A stretch of 64,000 bases of DNA, from the NCBI RefSeq assembly GCF_002865645.1, contig NW_020194558.1, positions 744,001-808,000 on the forward strand. The letters are read 5' to 3'. The notes beneath the pieces were generated by a model. The model saw only the letters and a program-made list of their open reading frames with translations, was not told where the DNA came from and searched no databases. A program made the translations under genes and the position numbers. Positions 39,399-49,202 of this stretch are shown in pieces (within the stretch, counting starts at the first letter, position 1; every line of letters starts with the position of its first letter). This DNA is from Hyaloscypha bicolor E (lineage: Eukaryota; Ascomycota; Leotiomycetes; Helotiales; Hyaloscyphaceae).

Positions 39399-40782
39399 AT
39401 GGACCGCAACCAGTACCAAAATACTCCATATCCCGATTATGGGGTTGCTCACCCACCACAGGAACAATTCCTCGGGCGCCAGCAAGTTCCATCGCCTCCG
39501 CAACCAGCCCCCGTGCAAGCTTCATCCTCAGGTCCCTATAGAGCCCCGCTTCAAAATGACGTCCCCTTTCATGCGTACTCCTCCGACGCACCCCTCGCAA
39601 ACCAATACGAGGCATCGCATCCAAATGACCCAGTGGTGCAGGAAGGGAGGCGGTTGAGCAAGAAATGGCAGCGGCGGCTGTACTGGTGAGCCTCACGGGC
39701 ATTTCCCAGATTCACCCGTGATGAAAATGCTGATGCAACTTTTAGGATGGTGCCTCTGGGTATCCTAGCCATCGCTCTGACTGTGCTCTTCGAGGTCTAT
39801 AAATCTGACTTCGAGCGTTGGGTCAAGCCGCTTAGCGACTGGTTGAAAGCGAGAAAGGCCTGGTCTTGGGTGCTGCCCGTTGCCATTCTATTCATTCTCA
39901 GCTTCCCTCCTCTCTTCGGTCATGAGATCGTGCAATTGGTTGTTGGTGTAAGTTGTTTAGGCACCAAATTACGTGGGAACTGGCTTGCTGACGGCGCTGA
40001 CAGCTGACATACCCTCTTGGAGTCGCGCTGGGTATTGCGTGTGCTGGAGCCGTTTTGGGAGAAGCTGGATGCTTGTGAGTGCTGATTGATTAATCTTGTT
40101 TGTTTTCAATATGTGTCTAATGTTGCATTAGCATCGTCTTTAAGTATGGATTCACTTGGTGGGTTGACAAGAAGATTGCAACCAAAATCAAGTGGGCAGC
40201 CACTGCAAGAGTCGCACAAGAAGCTGGCTTTAGGGGCGTGCTAGTCATCCGCTACAGTATCGTTCCGCCACGTGAGTTGAGTCCTCTCAACAGCAGTGAA
40301 ACGATACTGACATTGCATGAAACAGATCTGGCCAATCCCCTATTTGCCTGCACTGGAATGAAGTTCTGGCTGTACATGACGACTGTGTTCTTATCTCTTC
40401 CCAAGTCAGTGGTCTTCGTAGCGCTCGGAACCCCCAGCTCGGAGGGTACGAAGGCGACAAAATATGGCAAGGTAGTGGCAATCGTTGTTGTAGTCGCCAT
40501 CACAAGTACGTATCACTCTTCATCTGGTTCTACCGGCTTCGCATTTACTAATTGTATAATCTTGCAGTTTTCGCGAGTATCTGGATTCGCAAGAAGATGG
40601 TAATTGCGATCAAAGCGATTGAAGCTGAGCGAGCTATGCAAGAAGGCGTCATCGAAGGCGATGAGGAGCTTGACACGTTGAATTCGATGAATGGTGGCGA
40701 TACATCGTACAAGGGAGTAAATGCTGCTGCGCCATATTCATATCAGGGTGGGGCTCGGCCATCGGCGTATCAACCGATTTAG
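39399..40782 (+). CDS. TVP38: Golgi membrane protein of the Tvp38/TMEM64 (VTT-domain) family, 364 aa
   Basis: Six exons with five GT-AG introns (39,686-39,745; 39,948-40,003; 40,075-40,131; 40,272-40,325; 40,506-40,567) give an open frame of 364 codons. The N-terminus (about 95 residues) is proline/glutamine-rich and cytosolic in character. Hydrophobic segments begin at about residue 97, followed by the conserved VTT core: GHEIVQLVVG, then TYPLGVALGIACAGAVLGE, then FKYGFT. The Tvp38 signature follows, with RYSIVPPHLANPLFACTG and SLPKSVVFVALGTPSS, and a last membrane segment near 290. The tail is hydrophilic. Yeast Tvp38 is a Tlg2-vesicle/Golgi protein; the wider family includes lipid scramblases (TMEM41B, VMP1), so a membrane-lipid role is plausible but inferred. 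All splice junctions preserve the family alignment. Confidence 0.93.
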
Positions 40783-40954
40783 GGAGTCGACGTTACAGGG
40801 GACACGGCGATTTAGTTGCACGTTTTGGTGCCCAGAGAGTGAATTGGCGTATTATCGCCGCGTTGGAAAGGCTGGCGTGCATTCACGGAGCGCTACATTG
40901 GTTCATCGATCTCGATTCCGAGCGAAGGAGAGTATATTCAGAAACGGGAATTTG

Positions 40955-41868
40955 TCAGAGGTTCATGAGCGGGAGTTGGGGTACAGTATGTGGCGCCGCT
41001 AAACGGGCTGCAGCATGAGGAGTATTCGGTGCAATGCTGGATGGGGCGAGCGTGGGGGACAAGGGGCGCGATACTTCGATGAAATCTCTACTTCCAGCCA
41101 TTAATCTCATTCCTCCCCCACCATTCAATAGAGGTAGTACCTCAAGCAATCCCGGATCATTAGCAAGACAAATCAGCACATCCTCGCAGGCATCCGCCCG
41201 CCCCCAGCAACACAAAACTCCTCCCACTCGATCGCGCAAGTGCACACATATGCCCTATCACGTGCCCGGGTAAAAACTCCATCTCCGAAAAATCATATGC
41301 TTTGAACCTCCCAATCCTCAGCCCCCCATCATCAGAGAAAGCAATCTCTTCCATTTCCTTGCCCGTGTAATCACTTTCTAGTATTAGCCAAGCAGGGTTA
41401 GAAGGATAACCAGGCAGGAGAGTCGCTGTGAAGCCTGGTCCTACGTTGATTTTTGTCCTAGATGAGAAAAGAGAGGTTCCCGATGCGGTCGAAGTGCTAG
41501 TGACTCCATCTATATTACACTGTCTACCTCTCCTAGTTCTGTCCCCGAATCGGTCAAACTTCATCTACGCCTTTCTCGACGCGGAGACCGCGCACGTCCA
41601 TAGAGGCTGCAACACAGTTAGTGATCAAAGGGGAGTAGTTACAGTAATCTTCCTGGACGCCGGCGTCGAAGAGGACTTTTTGCCAGATGAGTCGTGGGTG
41701 ATGAGGAATGTCACGGTCGGGCAATTATACGCTTCGTGTCCTTGGATGGTGGGGTGGAGGAAGTTGGCGGCTTTGACGTAGAGTTTTGCGGTGGTGTCAA
41801 GAGCTTGGAGCGTGACAAGGGAGGTAGAGAAGGAGATAGAGAGTGGGGCGGGGTGGGGTGATATGCAT
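40955..41868 (-). pseudogene. N-acyl-homoserine-lactonase-like metallo-beta-lactamase, broken
   Basis: The minus-strand fragments line up with fungal/bacterial AHL-lactonase-like MBL proteins: LQALDTTAKLYVKAANF, GHEAYNCPTVTFLI, then LFDAGVQEDY, a GVDEV block, NVGPGFTATLLPGYP, ESDYTG, and PGHVIGHMCALAR. They lie in different frames. Breaks include a frame change in the C-rich start region, a missing base just before LFDAG, and further shifts later. The zinc-binding HxHxDH signature (expected SHWHWDHIG) at 41,479-41,505 reads SH-stop-HFDRIG, so a tryptophan became a stop and the last histidine became arginine. The gene is dead. The ATG at 41,868-41,866 lies in the 8-bp target duplication of a MITE, which separates it from its former promoter. 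The 3' limit is approximate. Confidence 0.78.
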
Positions 41869-41873
41869 GTTAT
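41866..41873. repeat. Left 8-bp target-site duplication of the MITE (CATGTTAT)
   Basis: CATGTTAT occurs here and again at 42,638-42,645, directly flanking the inverted-repeat element. An 8-bp duplication is the hallmark of hAT transposition. Confidence 0.9.
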
Positions 41874-42637
41874 CAGTGTGTCAAATGATTAGGTTTGATT
41901 TGATTAGACCCCCCTACTCAAATCAAATCAAGCTAATCAAATCATACTTAATTATAATCAAAGATAATTAATTAGATTTATCACGTGATTACGCACATGA
42001 CTCTGGAGCTTCGGAAGCCGAGATAAGGCTAAAATAAGGTCTGGGCTAGCCGTATTCGGTATTACTAAAGGCGCTCTTTACTAAACCAGGCCTAGCGCTA
42101 ATTAGTAAGCGAAGCCAAAGGCGCTAGAACCTCCTTGATTTCCAGTGATTCCTTGCCACTAATAAAAGAGCTATAAATAAACCCTTATAGTAATTAAAGA
42201 AGAAGAAATAAGAAAATAAGAAGGGAAAAGAGAAAGAGATTTCTAAAGAAGAAAACTATCAAGATAAAGTAATGTTATAGTAGTAGTAAAGAGCTTGAAT
42301 TGAGCTATTTGCCAGGCTAAGGAAGCACTGGCCACATGCTAAGTCACGTGCAATAACACTACGTGACTAGTACCACGTAACAAAAACTAGTTTGTTATTT
42401 TAGATTTAGACTAATTTTATACTCTTATATATGCTTTACAGATTTTATTTATATCTTATTACTATAGCTACTAGTTATTTAATAATCTTTAAAAATGCCT
42501 AAGAAAGTATACTTTTATATTATCACGTGATGATTATAGTTAATTATAATTAATTATAATAAAAATCAAGCTAATTAAATCATACTTAATTATAATCAAT
42601 TCTAATTAATTAGCCTGGATTATTTTTTGACACACTG
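41874..42637. mobile_element. 764-bp non-autonomous hAT-type element (MITE)
   Basis: The ends are inverted repeats starting CAGTGTGTCAAA at 41,874 and, read from the other side, CAGTGTGTCAAA at 42,637. Subterminal AT-rich repeats (AATTATAATCAA, CTAATCAAATCATACTTAATT) are shared by the two arms. It is flanked by a perfect 8-bp duplication, CATGTTAT. There is no transposase frame inside, so it must have been moved by a related hAT transposase. The interior includes several CACGTG/CACGTGA words. Confidence 0.92.
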
Positions 42638-43065
42638 CATGTTATGATTGAAGGGGTTTTTATTACGAGGTGTTTTTTCTTCTCTTCAATGTCATTAGCG
42701 GGAATTTGAATTCTTATACCGAGTAGTTGGTGTTCATCTCATTTTTGGTGTCGACTTTAAGTTGTTGATGAGGTTGCTGGCAACTTGCCAGTGGCAAGTC
42801 GCCATATAAGATAAGAGGTTTGGGGCATCAGAGCGCTGGTTGTACCCCTGGAATGGCGGGTCGGCTCACTGTAGTCGGACCCTGCCATTCCGATCAAGAT
42901 GCCGTTCTATAGCCTTGTTGGGACATTGCTCCATAAGCAAACAGACGGTTACAGACCCTCGATGCTTTCCATTGATAGCTTTAAAACTCGGTGTCTAGTG
43001 ATCTATTTACATTGGATTCACAAGCCTCCCGCCATGCAAAGTGGATGAAACAAACTTGTTTTCAA
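42638..43065. other. Former upstream region of the lactonase relic; no gene
   Basis: It begins with the right copy of the target duplication (42,638-42,645). No open frame of note. A CTGGCAACTTGCCAGTGGCAAG palindrome-like cluster lies near 42,778-42,800. The stretch lies between the MITE and the 3' end of the broken monooxygenase. Confidence 0.5.
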
Positions 43066-44446
43066 TTATATAGTGGATCCTTTCAGATCTCTATAGAACT
43101 TCTTTAATATGTAACTAGCTCGGATCAGAATTCTCTCCCTTCTCTGATCACTTCCAAAGCTCCCTGAAATATTTTTCACGGCTTCACAATCACCCTCCAA
43201 ATCACTCCACCAGATGTGGGGTAATTTCTTGTTCGTATCATCCGCGAGCTTCTGCAAGTCTTTCCCAAAATTGGGAAGGACCAAGAAGTATGCGGTTCCA
43301 ACCTCTAAACTTTGGTGGACCCCTCTGTGCTCGTGGTCGCCGAACAGCATCATATGCCTAGAAAGCAGCTTCTAATTGATCCGCGCTCCCAACGAGGCCG
43401 AGTAGTCTCGAAAGAACCAGCGCGTCCTCCAACATTTGTCCAGCATCAGTCGCCTGACTTGGACTTGAAGCATGTGCACTGTCTGCCGGCAGCACAATCC
43501 TACCATTGATGTATGCTGGTATATCTGGATGATAAAATAACGGCCACTTCCCAGGCCTCACCCACTGTTTGTATCGTCAGCTATCCAGAAATTCCCTCTT
43601 TTGGTTAAAACTCACATCTAATAACTTTTGCAATCTCTTGTGATGTCCAACAAACTCAGCAAGCATTTCCTTTCTTGGTACTTCTCTTGCAGCTTGCTCC
43701 CCAACCCAATGTCTCCTACCCACCATGGAAGCAATGATACTTGCCTCCCTTCCTTGCAAAATAGGATACATCGCCCTCTTTTCTCTTCCATCATCCACCA
43801 CCGCGCGCCCTCTGCATAGGATCCCATAATTTTCCTCGCCTTCTCCACCGGCGCAATGCCTCTATAAACATACGTAGTCGTATACTTCGCGGCGACCTCC
43901 GGCCACCTCTCCTGCAGCACCGCTCTCGTCACTCCCCTAATCCCAATACATCCCACGAGTGCATCCACAACCACACACTCCCCATCCTCAAACCGCATCT
44001 CCCCCTTTCCTCCCCGCTGTCTAACCCCCAAAACCCTCCTATTAAACCTCACCGTGCCCTCCGGCACAAGTCTCGTTATAACCTCAAGCATCGCCTTCCT
44101 ATGCATCCTACTACTCTCAAACTTCTCATATCCCACACTCCCTCCTCTTTACCCCCTCTTCTCACCGAAACCTTCCTCCGTCCCCAGAATCTCAATCCGT
44201 TCATGCTGCCTCTCCGGACTCGTATTACCACCTTAATCTCATTATACATCTTCGCGGGCGTCGGGTCCATGGGTTCCATGGCTTCGAGTGCATTGGGACC
44301 GGGACCAATTCCTGCGCCGACCGCATCGAATTTCGGCGCTGCTTCGTAGATCGTGCGTGGAAAGTTTTGTTTGCGGAGGCCGATGGAAAGGGCTAGTCCG
44401 CTTGTGTGTGTTGGTGAGAATCACAGAGGAAGGCAAGAGACGGCAT
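43066..44446 (-). pseudogene. FAD-dependent monooxygenase (salicylate-hydroxylase-like), broken
   Basis: In minus-strand order the fragments match class A flavoprotein monooxygenases: LALSIGLRKQNFPRTIYEAAP, IGPGPNALEAME, MYNEIKV, GYEKFESSRMHRKAMLEVI, a substrate-domain part with KYTTTYVYRGI, WVGEQAAREV, then GRIVLPADSAHASSPSQ and AGQMLEDALVLSRLLG, and a C-terminal WWSDLEGD. The frame changes after NEIKV (one base missing), after the next 25 residues a TAA interrupts, and at least one more shift lies near 43,800. The N-terminal GxGxxG FAD motif is replaced by unrelated residues, and the second FAD motif has AD for GD and ATDAGQ for GAGAGQ. It cannot be a working enzyme. Such enzymes hydroxylate aromatic acids using NAD(P)H and FAD. 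Confidence 0.85.
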
Positions 44447-45416
44447 TGTAACGTTGGAGTTGAAGTTCAGGACTGTGGTCGATTGTCGAATCCTTCGGAT
44501 CCTCATAGGATGATCAAGATTCTGCCAATGCACAGGGAATGTTTTTCATGCTGCCATTGTGTAGGTGACAAGGGGAGAGTGGATCGGGGAGCGCTTCGGC
44601 TGCAGGTAGTCGAAGGTACCCCTTTATCAGACATGCAGCCAGTGCAAAGGTTTGGAAATGGGTCTAGAGCAGTGGAGCATCGAATAGAAGTGTTTTGCCA
44701 ATGGAAGAATACCTAGATAGCTTTGGAAAAGGCCCAGCATACACCAACTTGTATCAGCAGACATCTTGCCGATGGCAAGTGTGCATCCCTTAATCCAAAG
44801 GCCAAAACTAGCCTCTTTTGCTGGACCGACTCCGATCAAATCGGCAGGGATTTTGAACGAATCAGATAGCTAGAAAAGTACGGGCTGAACAAAAATCAGT
44901 GCCAGTGTGGGCTCCGATAGGCTCGACAATCGATAATTATCTAGTTCTTTAGCAATAGCTACAGGGCCAGTGCGCTATATATAGCAGAATTACCAAAATC
45001 GCCAAATTTAGTGATACTGCCGCAAGGGCGGTATAGGGCTTTCTCGCTAGAAATACAGCGAACTGGCCCTATAACTATTGCTAAAGGGCTGGACCCACTT
45101 TTATTAATTAAATTATTGATAATTATCGATCATCTATCGATCGTACGATAATGATAACGATAACTAATCAATGATTATTGATAATAATTTATCAGAGCCC
45201 ACAGTGAAACTTACTGTAAGCCGGAAAGCTGGAAAATTAAGTAAGCTTACCCACTCTTACGCCCCCTTCTCAAAGTTGCTTTTGGATTGACAAGATCTCT
45301 CTAGTCTATTGATTTGAACTCAACTTTCTTTAGGGAACTTCGAGTCTAATTAGCTCAAGTTTTGTTTTGCGCAGAAGAACTACACCTTTCCAACACTTCA
45401 AAGCAACGCCGGAAAA
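44447..45416. other. Intergenic region with an inverted-repeat element, upstream of the Dabb gene
   Basis: No gene was recognised. The segment 44,903-45,206 is an inverted-repeat structure described separately. The stretch 45,207-45,416 is the likely promoter of the Dabb-domain gene; no clear TATA box was singled out. Confidence 0.5.
44903..45206. mobile_element. 304-bp inverted-repeat element (MITE-like) with a nested inverted repeat
   Basis: The outer ends CAGTGTGGGCTCCGATA (44,903) and, from the other strand, CACTGTGGGCTCTGATA (45,206) form a 17-bp imperfect terminal inverted repeat. A second pair of about 35 bp lies inside (44,947-45,086), starting CTTTAGCAATAG and containing AGGGCCAGT on both arms. 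No target duplication is seen at either pair. The CAGTGTG end resembles the two hAT-type elements in this window, which suggests but does not prove the same superfamily. Confidence 0.55.
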
Positions 45417-45828
45417 ATGACTACCCCAATCACGCGAGTAACAATGGTCAAGATCCCTGAAGACAAAATAGACATCGCGCTCCAAGGATTCGAGGTATTC
45501 GTTAAGAACCAGCAAAAGGTGCGTCCATCCATCCCACGCACACCGCTCAAGCTTTCTTCTCGCTGACGAGGTAAAATCATAGGACGGCAAACCATATATC
45601 CTGTCCATGCAAGCTGGGCGCACAAGTGCACATGTAAAGATTGATCAGGGGTATACGTTGGTTGGGAAAACGGTGTTTAAGAGTATGGAGGATGTCGAGT
45701 ATTATATTGATGGATGTGAGGCGCACCAGGCGTTTAAGGTGTACTTGAAGGAGAATGCGACGCCGGAGGGGTTGATGAGTATTTGTTTTACGCCGGAGGT
45801 TAGTTGGGAGATGGAGAAAGCTTCATGA
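45417..45828 (+). CDS. Dabb (stress-responsive A/B barrel) domain protein, 115 aa
   Basis: Two exons with one 64-base intron (45,519-45,582, GT-AG with a CTGAC branch site) encode 115 residues. The sequence has the alpha/beta-barrel ferredoxin-like pattern of Dabb proteins: a first strand ITRVTMVKIP, a helix through residue 34, a middle strand ILSMQAG, a second helix block VFKSMEDVEYYIDGCEAHQAF, and the final strand. Family members form dimers, and some act on polyketide or aromatic intermediates; others have no known reaction. It is the one member of the 41-47 kb group that is not broken. The start was chosen at the first ATG, GAAAAATGAC. Confidence 0.82.
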
Positions 45829-45929
45829 CCACATGAATTCGGAATAAATAAAAGCATCTACAGATGAAATCGAGAGTGTGATGTGTCACTGAAAGAACAT
45901 GTGCGAAAATTCATGCAGGGGTTCCGAGT

Positions 45930-47032
45930 CTAATACTTCTCTAACAACGATCCTCAACCCGATATCTGATCCTTGATCTCATTCATCCCATAAGCATGCC
46001 ACACAGTCGCGGTACTAATAGCAATAACCGACTTCCCCAACTCAACCTCCAGCTCTGCTGAAGCCTTCACAGCAAGCAGATTCGTACCCGCTGGAATCTA
46101 CAAATCAACATCCTCACTGTCCCCGCTCCTGAATGCCTTCTTGATCTCCTCTCCCGTAACCTTCGCACCGTGGTCGGACACTTGAACCCAAAGGTCGCCG
46201 TAACTTCACATCTAATATGAGTAAAGAAATCCACAACCTGCTGATCCCCAGCCGGCTGACACGGCATAATAATGCCAACCGATTACTGCTCCGCACGCCG
46301 TCATAATAGTATATCAAAAAAATTATTAGGCTAATTAATTACTATTTAATTACTATTTTGAAAACTAAAAGTTAATTATCTTAATTCGAATAATCAATTT
46401 AATTATTAAAAATATTATTTAACAGATATATATAAGAAAATATATTTCTTTCACTTAAAGGCTATTAAAAGACTCTTCCCTTAACCTTTTATTGTTAAGA
46501 GGGCAGCTATTAAGGAAGCACGTGGGAACAAATAATAAGCTAATTAAGAGGTTACGAGAGCAGCAAAAAGGGCTAGGGTAATTATCGAAGCGCCTAAACG
46601 GAGTGAGAGGCATATATAGTAAAGCTCAATTTGAGTAAAGTATCTTAATGTATACTAATTTTGCTATTCCCGAGACCTCAATATTGCTCGATTGATCAAT
46701 TGCTCGTATTGACGAACGACTGGGAACAAGCCGACATGCACATCACGAAGTAATCAATTTTCGCGTGGCAGACACTTTTGACAGCCAGCTTCATTTGCGA
46801 GCGTAGCTCGACGAGGAATGCTTCCAATGTTTCGTTGAAGGAGAGTTCCGGCTTTGTGGAGAAGATGCGGCCGCTGTGCCATGATACGCCTGGACATGAT
46901 TAGAAGGGTTCATGGAGAGAGGTTGGAGGAGTTACCGGGAACGAGCTTGTGGTTGAATTTTGCTTCAACGCTGGTATGTGTTGAGGGTATAATAAGCTCG
47001 AATTGGGCGCGGTTTGCCAGATGCCCAACCAT
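45930..47032 (-). pseudogene. Asp/Glu-racemase / maleate-isomerase-like enzyme, split by an insertion
   Basis: The 5' part (47,032 to about 46,735) reads MVGHLANRAQFELIIPS, then, across a clean intron (GTAACT...GTCCAG), VPGVSWHSGRIF and LEAFLVELRSQMKLAV, ending near YFVMCMSA. The 3' part (about 46,315-45,930) reads VGIIMPCQPAGDQQVVDFF, VSDHGAKVTGEEIKKAF, PAGTNLLAVKASAELEVELG and ATVWHAYGMNEI. These are the landmarks of Asp/Glu racemase superfamily enzymes (maleate cis-trans isomerase, arylmalonate decarboxylase). About 420 bases of AT-rich repeat-like sequence replace the middle of the gene (roughly 30-40 codons, including the first catalytic-cysteine area). The 3' part also has a frame change, a TAG before IPAG and a TGA near the end. 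The gene is inactive. Confidence 0.8.
46316..46735. mobile_element. AT-rich repeat fragment inserted in the racemase-like gene
   Basis: The sequence between the two halves of the racemase-like gene changes from very AT-rich (46,316-46,470) to a segment with words such as AAGGAAGCACGTGGGAAC and CTCGATTGATCAATTGCTCG. It has no coding frame. It could be an LTR or a transposon end, but I found no matching second copy or target duplication in the window. Edges are set by where the enzyme similarity breaks, so they are accurate to only a few tens of bases. Confidence 0.5.
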
Positions 47033-47778
47033 ATTGAATTGTTGTTTGACTGAAAGAAAGCTTGAAACAAACAAGAAGTGCTGTTCAGTTCAGACACGAG
47101 GTATTCTCACATGGGATATGATGCATTGGAGCCGCCAAATAGGATCGGCACAGATACACAACAGCGGGATGTCATCGGGAATACCTTGAAGTTATTCGAG
47201 ATCCAAGTGTCCGACACTGGAAAGTGGTTCTCGATCCCAATAGTGGTCGACTCCTCCCTGGTGGGGTACTCGGTTGCAAGTATGCGAGACAGGCAGACGA
47301 AAACTCCACTCTTCGTGTCGGTAGGGAAACATGTCACTTTAGTATTATTGTAAGCTATATGACCTATATACTACGTTTTATTCGTTAAGTAAAGGTAGTG
47401 TTCCATTTATCTAATGATTTAGAAATGATCCCCCAGTCCAAATGCTGCCTCGCTTACCTCCGTCGCGATAATTCCGATTCTCAATGAAGGAAATTATTCA
47501 AATTTTAAATCATCCACATTGGATCAGAAGTAGAATACCGTAGAGCAAGTTTTATTTGGCTATATAACACTATACTTTAGTAAGAGAGTTGGAATTTAGA
47601 AGTGTTTGCGGTACCCAGTAGCCGAGTCAGCTTGCCCTGACAGCCTCGCACGATACTGTAGAAGTCTCAGCATCACTACATCGAATCTCATTTAAACTTT
47701 GATCCAAGCCAAAATGCTTTGTTATAGTGTACAAAATCGAAACGTTTTTGCTTCCCTTCTAAGCCAGATGTGCTCGGG
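47033..47778. other. Intergenic region, no gene
   Basis: Short open frames only (for example 47,078-47,353 plus strand), without recognised domains. It lies between the 5' end of the racemase relic and the 3' end of the unknown gene at 47,779, so it should contain the old racemase promoter and the terminator of the unknown gene. Confidence 0.45.
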
Positions 47779-48732
47779 TCAACCAAAGGCTGACGTTTTC
47801 CCCACAGTTGAATCTTTCATATTTGTCTCCACCTCGAGCATCAAACCAGTCAACTCCTCATCGTCCGCGCGACACTGGTACTTTTCACCATGTTGTCGGC
47901 CAAGCTCATCATTTAGCGCTCGTTCTCTAAGCGACTTTGGGTCCACCTTTGTTGACAACACAGACCCCTTTTTCCTCACCCGGAATTCCACAGCGTTAAA
48001 TCCAAGATAAGCTAAAAAGTTGAGCTTTATGTTGAACGCCCGTTCATCGGGGTTCTTAACCGCAACTACCAATCTTAACTGCTTCGGGACGCCTTGCTTG
48101 AGGGATTCATCTTCCTTGATATCCCATTTCACAATTGGCGTTCTCGGTCCATAGCGGAGTGCTCGACCTGTAATCTCAACGCTGAAGCTTTGCTGGAAAT
48201 GCTGGGTATGAGTTCGGTCGAATTCCAATTTAAGACCAACAGGGATTGCGCCTGCAGGGTCGAGCTTCAATTTTAAAGCAGTTTTGATCTGGTGCGCAAC
48301 GAACGTCGGTTTCCCAGTGTACGTTTCTGGGCAAAACATTGCGATCTCGGGACCCAGTTTTGACTTTCCTTCGGCGTCCTTGAACTCGGCTGTGATTTCG
48401 ACAGATTTGAAACGCATGAGTCGGGGCATCTGTCGGCTTCGCTTGGTCTCCAGCAGCTCGATCTCGAGAATCATCAAGCATACTGGGACGCCGACACATT
48501 TGCAGAGTCGGATGGGTCGTTTCAGAGCTGCGCGGACGCGTGCGTTCGAGATCATGTAAGAATAGGTTTCCCCTCCCTCCTCACAAATTGAGTCGGGGTC
48601 AATGCTTTCGTCTTGACCTCCTGAAAGCTCACCCAGCGAGTCTGGACAGACTTCGAAAGGTGTAACAAGTATGGCATCCTCAGACAAGTCATCGTCGTAC
48701 TGGTAGTCGTCCAGCTCTGAATTGGCTTCCAT
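47779..48732 (-). CDS. Unknown protein, beta-rich with acidic N-terminus, 317 aa, divergent partner of the CHAT gene
   Basis: Single-exon ORF. I place the start at the ATG at 48,732 (context GAAACCATGG, adenine at -3 and G at +4); the open frame extends 8 codons further without an ATG. Residues 1-60 are strongly acidic (DDYQYDDDLSED and similar). The rest alternates hydrophobic strands and charged turns, in keeping with a beta-sandwich: VPVCLMILEIELLE, KSVEITAEFKDA, FVAHQIKTALKLKLD, FSVEITGRALRYGP, IVKWDIKED, LRLVVAVKNPD, INKLN-like LNFLAYLGFN. There is no signal peptide or membrane segment, so it should be cytosolic or nuclear. I do not recognise a named family. It faces the CHAT-domain gene head to head, with 470 bases between the two start codons, so shared regulation is possible. 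Confidence 0.82.
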   Translation of the reverse strand: MEANSELDDYQYDDDLSEDAILVTPFEVCPDSLGELSGGQDESIDPDSICEEGGETYSYMISNARVRAALKRPIRLCKCVGVPVCLMILEIELLETKRSRQMPRLMRFKSVEITAEFKDAEGKSKLGPEIAMFCPETYTGKPTFVAHQIKTALKLKLDPAGAIPVGLKLEFDRTHTQHFQQSFSVEITGRALRYGPRTPIVKWDIKEDESLKQGVPKQLRLVVAVKNPDERAFNIKLNFLAYLGFNAVEFRVRKKGSVLSTKVDPKSLRERALNDELGRQHGEKYQCRADDEELTGLMLEVETNMKDSTVGKTSAFG

Positions 48733-49202
48733 GGTTTCATTGGTCTCTGTGGACACAAACTTGATACCTTGAAGCGGCGTCGAAAGCGTTCTTTCAGTTC
48801 CTTTTATTCATTGTCTTGAGTCCAGCCGGACCATATCTTCCGAAGTCGGTGGGGGATGAGTTTGGGCTAAGAGATTGGGGAATTTTTCCACCCACTAAAG
48901 GTCACTCAGCCTCAGCTAAAAAAAGCAATAAACGCCACAAATCGCCAAATATTGAACTCGTGCATATGCATTGCATTATTAACTGACTAAGGAGCCAATC
49001 ATCTCCAAAACCGAGCGGCACACCGCAGAGAAATATTTTGAATGGACGCATGACCTCTCTCGGAGCATAGACACACACGATGAAAGGAGTTCACTCATAA
49101 GCTTGAGCACGCAAAAACCACCGGCATCTCAGGTCGGCGCACACAACTCTTCCTTGAAAGCCTGCGATCCGGTTTCCAGCAACACACGAAAATATATAGA
49201 CA
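48733..49202. promoter_or_regulatory. Shared divergent promoter between the unknown gene and the CHAT gene
   Basis: 470 bases separate two outward-facing start codons. There is no other gene inside. A TATATA-like word (AATATATAGACAATG) lies just before the CHAT start, and GC/AT composition is balanced. Specific binding sites were not identified. Confidence 0.5.

Noticed and set aside
39316..39702. Minus-strand ORF of 128 codons
   Set aside because: It lies opposite the first exon of the well-supported Tvp38 gene and has no motif; a shadow frame.
44903..45206. hAT element with 8-bp duplication
   Set aside because: The ends begin CAGTGTG/CACTGTG, but the flanking 8-mers (ATCAGTGC and AAACTTAC) do not match, so the superfamily was left open.
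47779..48732. Gasdermin-like effector
   Set aside because: The gene's position beside a CHAT protease prompted the idea, but no gasdermin-type sequence signature is visible; only a generic beta-rich body.
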